Source: Actinocrinis puniceicyclus
GTDB lineage: Bacteria > Actinomycetota > Actinomycetes > Streptomycetales > Catenulisporaceae
NCBI RefSeq assembly: GCF_018283645.1
Contig: NZ_JAGSXH010000007.1
Coordinates: forward strand, 36,634 to 100,633
Length of the DNA: 64,000 nucleotides
Reading direction: 5' to 3'
Position 1 is the stretch's first letter; each line of letters begins with the position of its first letter. A program made the position numbers and the translations under genes. Under the pieces are notes generated by a model. The model was not told where the DNA came from. It saw only the letters and a list, made by a program, of their open reading frames with translations, and did not search any database. Shown here piece by piece: positions 61,792-64,000 of the stretch.

Positions 61792-64000
61792 ATGCACATC
61801 GCCGCGATCATCATCTCCTTCGGCATGACCGCGGTCGGTCTCGCGTTGTTCGCGCGCGTGCTGAGCCGGATGTACCGGCTGATCACGGCCGGCCAGCCGG
61901 CCCCTGGACGCACCGGCGACCCGGCGGCGCGCACCCGGAACACGGTGCGCGAGTTCCTCGGGCATACTCGGCTGGCCCGTCGTGGCAAACGATGGATCGG
62001 TGTGGCGCACTGGGCCGTCATGGTCTCCTTCGGACTGCTGTTCTTCACCTTGGTCAACGCGTTCGGCCAGCTGTTCGACGCGCGTTTCCAGCTGCCGCTG
62101 ATCGGACGGTGGTGGCCGTACGAGTTCGTCACGGAGTTCTTCAGCGTTGTCGGCCTGCTCGGCATCCTGGGCCTGATGGCAGTGCGGTTGGTCAATCGGC
62201 CGAGTCGTTCGGCCGACGCGCGCGCATCGCGCTTCTACGGCTCGGTCATGTGGCAGGCGTACTACGTCGAGTACACGATTCTCGGCGTGCTCATGTGCGT
62301 CCTGGCATTGCGCGGCATCGAGAACGCTCTCGAGGACGGCGGACGCTTCTCTGCTCACTTCTTCTTCTCTTATCCGCTCTCCCGTCCTTTCACCGGGGCG
62401 TCGACCGGCACACTGGTGAACCTGGTCTACCTTGTCGCGACGCTGAAGATCACGATCTCCCTCGCCTGGATGATCACCATCTCGCTCAACGCGAACATGG
62501 GCGTCGCCTGGCACCGCTTCCTCGCCTTCTTCAACATCTGGTTCAAGAAGAAGCGGGACGGCGGCACGGCGCTCGGCGCCCTCAACCCGATGCTCTCGCA
62601 CGGCGAGGTGGTCGACTTCGAGGACCCGAAGGAGGACGACGTCTTCGGCGTCGGCAAGGTCGAGGACTTCACCTGGAAGGGCCTGCTGGACTTCTCCACC
62701 TGCACCGAATGCGGACGCTGCCAGGAGCAGTGCCCGGCCTGGAACACCGGCAAGCCGCTCTCGCCGAAACTCCTCGTGCTCTCGCTGCGCGACCATGCCC
62801 ACGCCAAGGCCCCTTACTTGCTGGCCGGCGGCGCCGAGAACGCGCCAGGCGAGCAGGCCGCCAGCCCGGACCGGCTCGCCGCGGTTCCGGCCTCCGCGCT
62901 CGCCGAGGCGCAGCGGCCGCTCGTCGGCTCGCCGGAGGGCAACGCCGTCATCTCAGCCGAGGCGCTGTGGTCGTGCACGACCTGCGGCGCGTGTGTCGAA
63001 CAGTGCCCGGTCGACATCGAACACGTCGACCACATCGTCGACCTGCGGCGCTACCAGGTGATGATCGACTCCTCGTTCCCGTCCGAGGCCGGCACGATGC
63101 TCAAGAACCTGGAGAACAAAGGCAACCCCTGGGGCGTGCCGGCCAGGGCGCGGCTGGAGTGGATCAGCGAGGTCGACTTCGAGGTCCCGGTCCTCGGCGA
63201 GAGCATCGAAGACCTCCGCGACACCGAGTACCTGTACTGGGTGGGCTGCGCCGGCGCACTGGAGGATCGGGCCAGGAAGACCACCAAGGCGTTCGCCGAA
63301 CTGCTGCACATCGCGGGCGTGAAGTTCGCCGTTCTGGGCGGCGGCGAGAGCTGCACCGGAGATCCGGCTCGCCGCCTGGGCAACGAGTTCCTGTTCCAGA
63401 TGCTCGCGCGGCAGAACATCGAAGTACTCAACGAGGCGTTCGGCGGCGCGCCCGTCAAGAAGATCGTGGCCACCTGCCCGCACTGCTTCAACTCGCTGGC
63501 CAACGAGTACCCGCAGCTCGACGGCATGTTCGAGGTCGTCCATCACACTCAGCTGCTCGACCGCCTCGTCAGCGAGGGCCGGCTGACCGCGGTCACGCCG
63601 GTCGACCAGAACATCACCTACCATGATCCCTGCTATCTCGGCCGGCACAACAAGGTCTACACGCCGCCGCGCGAGATCATCGCCAAGGTTCCCGGGCTGC
63701 GCAACACCGAAATGCACCGCTGCAAGGAGCGCGGCTTCTGCTGCGGCGCGGGCGGCGCGCGCATGTGGATGGAAGAGCGGATCGGCAGGCGGATCAACAC
63801 CGAGCGCGTGGACGAGGCGCTGTCCACGAACCCTGACGTGATCTCCACGGCCTGCCCGTACTGCCTGGTGATGCTCGGCGACTCGATCACCGCGCGCAAG
63901 CAGGCGGGCGAGGTCCCCGAGTCTATGGAAGTGGTCGACGTCTCGCAGCTTCTGCTGCGTTCGGTGAAGCGGCCGAACCACCCCGCTCACCCCGCTCACC
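61792..64000 (+). CDS. EtfD-like (Fe-S)-binding membrane oxidoreductase, cut by window end
   Basis: The frame is open from the ATG of MHIAAIIISFGMTAVG to the window edge (~736 codons). The N-terminal ~230 residues hold a NarI-like membrane domain with about five helices (HWAVMVSFGLLFFTLVNAF, YYVEYTILGVLMCVLAL). Two 4Fe-4S motifs follow: CTECGRCQEQCP and CTTCGACVEQCP. Two CCG domains complete it: TCPHCFNSL, HDPCYLGRHN, GFCCGAGGARM and ACPYCLVML. This is the architecture of actinobacterial EtfD (Rv0338c), which passes electrons from ETF to the quinone pool in fatty acid oxidation. No etf genes are in the window. Confidence 0.88.
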   Translation, partial: MHIAAIIISFGMTAVGLALFARVLSRMYRLITAGQPAPGRTGDPAARTRNTVREFLGHTRLARRGKRWIGVAHWAVMVSFGLLFFTLVNAFGQLFDARFQLPLIGRWWPYEFVTEFFSVVGLLGILGLMAVRLVNRPSRSADARASRFYGSVMWQAYYVEYTILGVLMCVLALRGIENALEDGGRFSAHFFFSYPLSRPFTGASTGTLVNLVYLVATLKITISLAWMITISLNANMGVAWHRFLAFFNIWFKKKRDGGTALGALNPMLSHGEVVDFEDPKEDDVFGVGKVEDFTWKGLLDFSTCTECGRCQEQCPAWNTGKPLSPKLLVLSLRDHAHAKAPYLLAGGAENAPGEQAASPDRLAAVPASALAEAQRPLVGSPEGNAVISAEALWSCTTCGACVEQCPVDIEHVDHIVDLRRYQVMIDSSFPSEAGTMLKNLENKGNPWGVPARARLEWISEVDFEVPVLGESIEDLRDTEYLYWVGCAGALEDRARKTTKAFAELLHIAGVKFAVLGGGESCTGDPARRLGNEFLFQMLARQNIEVLNEAFGGAPVKKIVATCPHCFNSLANEYPQLDGMFEVVHHTQLLDRLVSEGRLTAVTPVDQNITYHDPCYLGRHNKVYTPPREIIAKVPGLRNTEMHRCKERGFCCGAGGARMWMEERIGRRINTERVDEALSTNPDVISTACPYCLVMLGDSITARKQAGEVPESMEVVDVSQLLLRSVKRPNHPAHPAH

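Noticed and set aside
61590..63626. 678-residue plus-strand ORF
   Set aside because: Runs in another frame over the EtfD-like gene, which has clear Fe-S and CCG motifs in the correct frame to the window end.

Overview
This is a high-GC actinobacterial chromosome segment that spans the replication origin. The evidence is the gene order rpmH-dnaA-oriC-dnaN-gnd-recF-dciA-gyrB-gyrA on one side and rnpA-yidD-yidC-jag-rsmG-parA-parB on the other. The strong G/C bias at third codon positions, the many GTG starts, DLW-39, DUF3566, HspR/HAIR control, sigM and a MurJ/pseudokinase pair agree with this. I cannot name the genus. The later block (purA, fba, DedA, pyrE, CoxG-like, DUF2617, aminotransferase, clpB, hspR-dnaJ-grpE-dnaK) resembles Streptomyces-type order from memory, but here it sits close to oriC.

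Layout. 1-1670: right end of an integrated actinomycete element (replication initiator C-terminus, excisionase, tyrosine integrase) abutting a tRNA-Ala gene. 1676-3360: tRNA-Ala and tRNA-Ile separated by DLW-39, a TspO-like gene and an untracked 58-codon ORF. 3466-13707 (minus): DUF3566, gyrA, gyrB, dciA, recF, gnd, dnaN. 13708-14652: oriC with many DnaA boxes and a DnaA-trio-like unwinding element. 14653-16224 (minus): dnaA. 16771-24240 (plus): rpmH, rnpA, yidD, yidC, jag, rsmG, parA, parB, trxB, trxA, with three parS sites and a sigma-R-type promoter before trxB. 24305-31759 (minus): anti-sigma, sigM, pseudokinase, murJ, DUF6049, all envelope and stress functions. 31835-35566: pcnA, MFS transporter, crotonase.

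35664-45939: class III aminotransferase, purA, fbaA, DedA, pyrE, FadR-type regulator with a 15-bp repeat, CoxG-like membrane protein, DUF2617, class I aminotransferase, small membrane protein. 45999-53057 (minus): the chaperone operon dnaK-grpE-dnaJ-hspR-clpB, under two HAIR operators that overlap a good promoter. 53201-61627: histidine utilisation genes hutI, hutF, an M20 amidohydrolase and hutU (minus), diverging from hutH and an RpiR regulator (plus). 61792-64000: an EtfD-like iron-sulfur membrane oxidoreductase, cut by the window end.

Most of the window is conserved core. The points most worth a second look are the DnaA-trio-like element, the trxBA locus (sigma-R promoter, orientation and missing cwlM relative to mycobacteria), the stand-alone pseudokinase, the hut route without hutG, the Cys-Ser-Gly MIO triad of HutH, and the element in tRNA-Ala near oriC. 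I did not find a convincing wholly new multi-gene system. All family assignments come from reading motifs; no database search was run.
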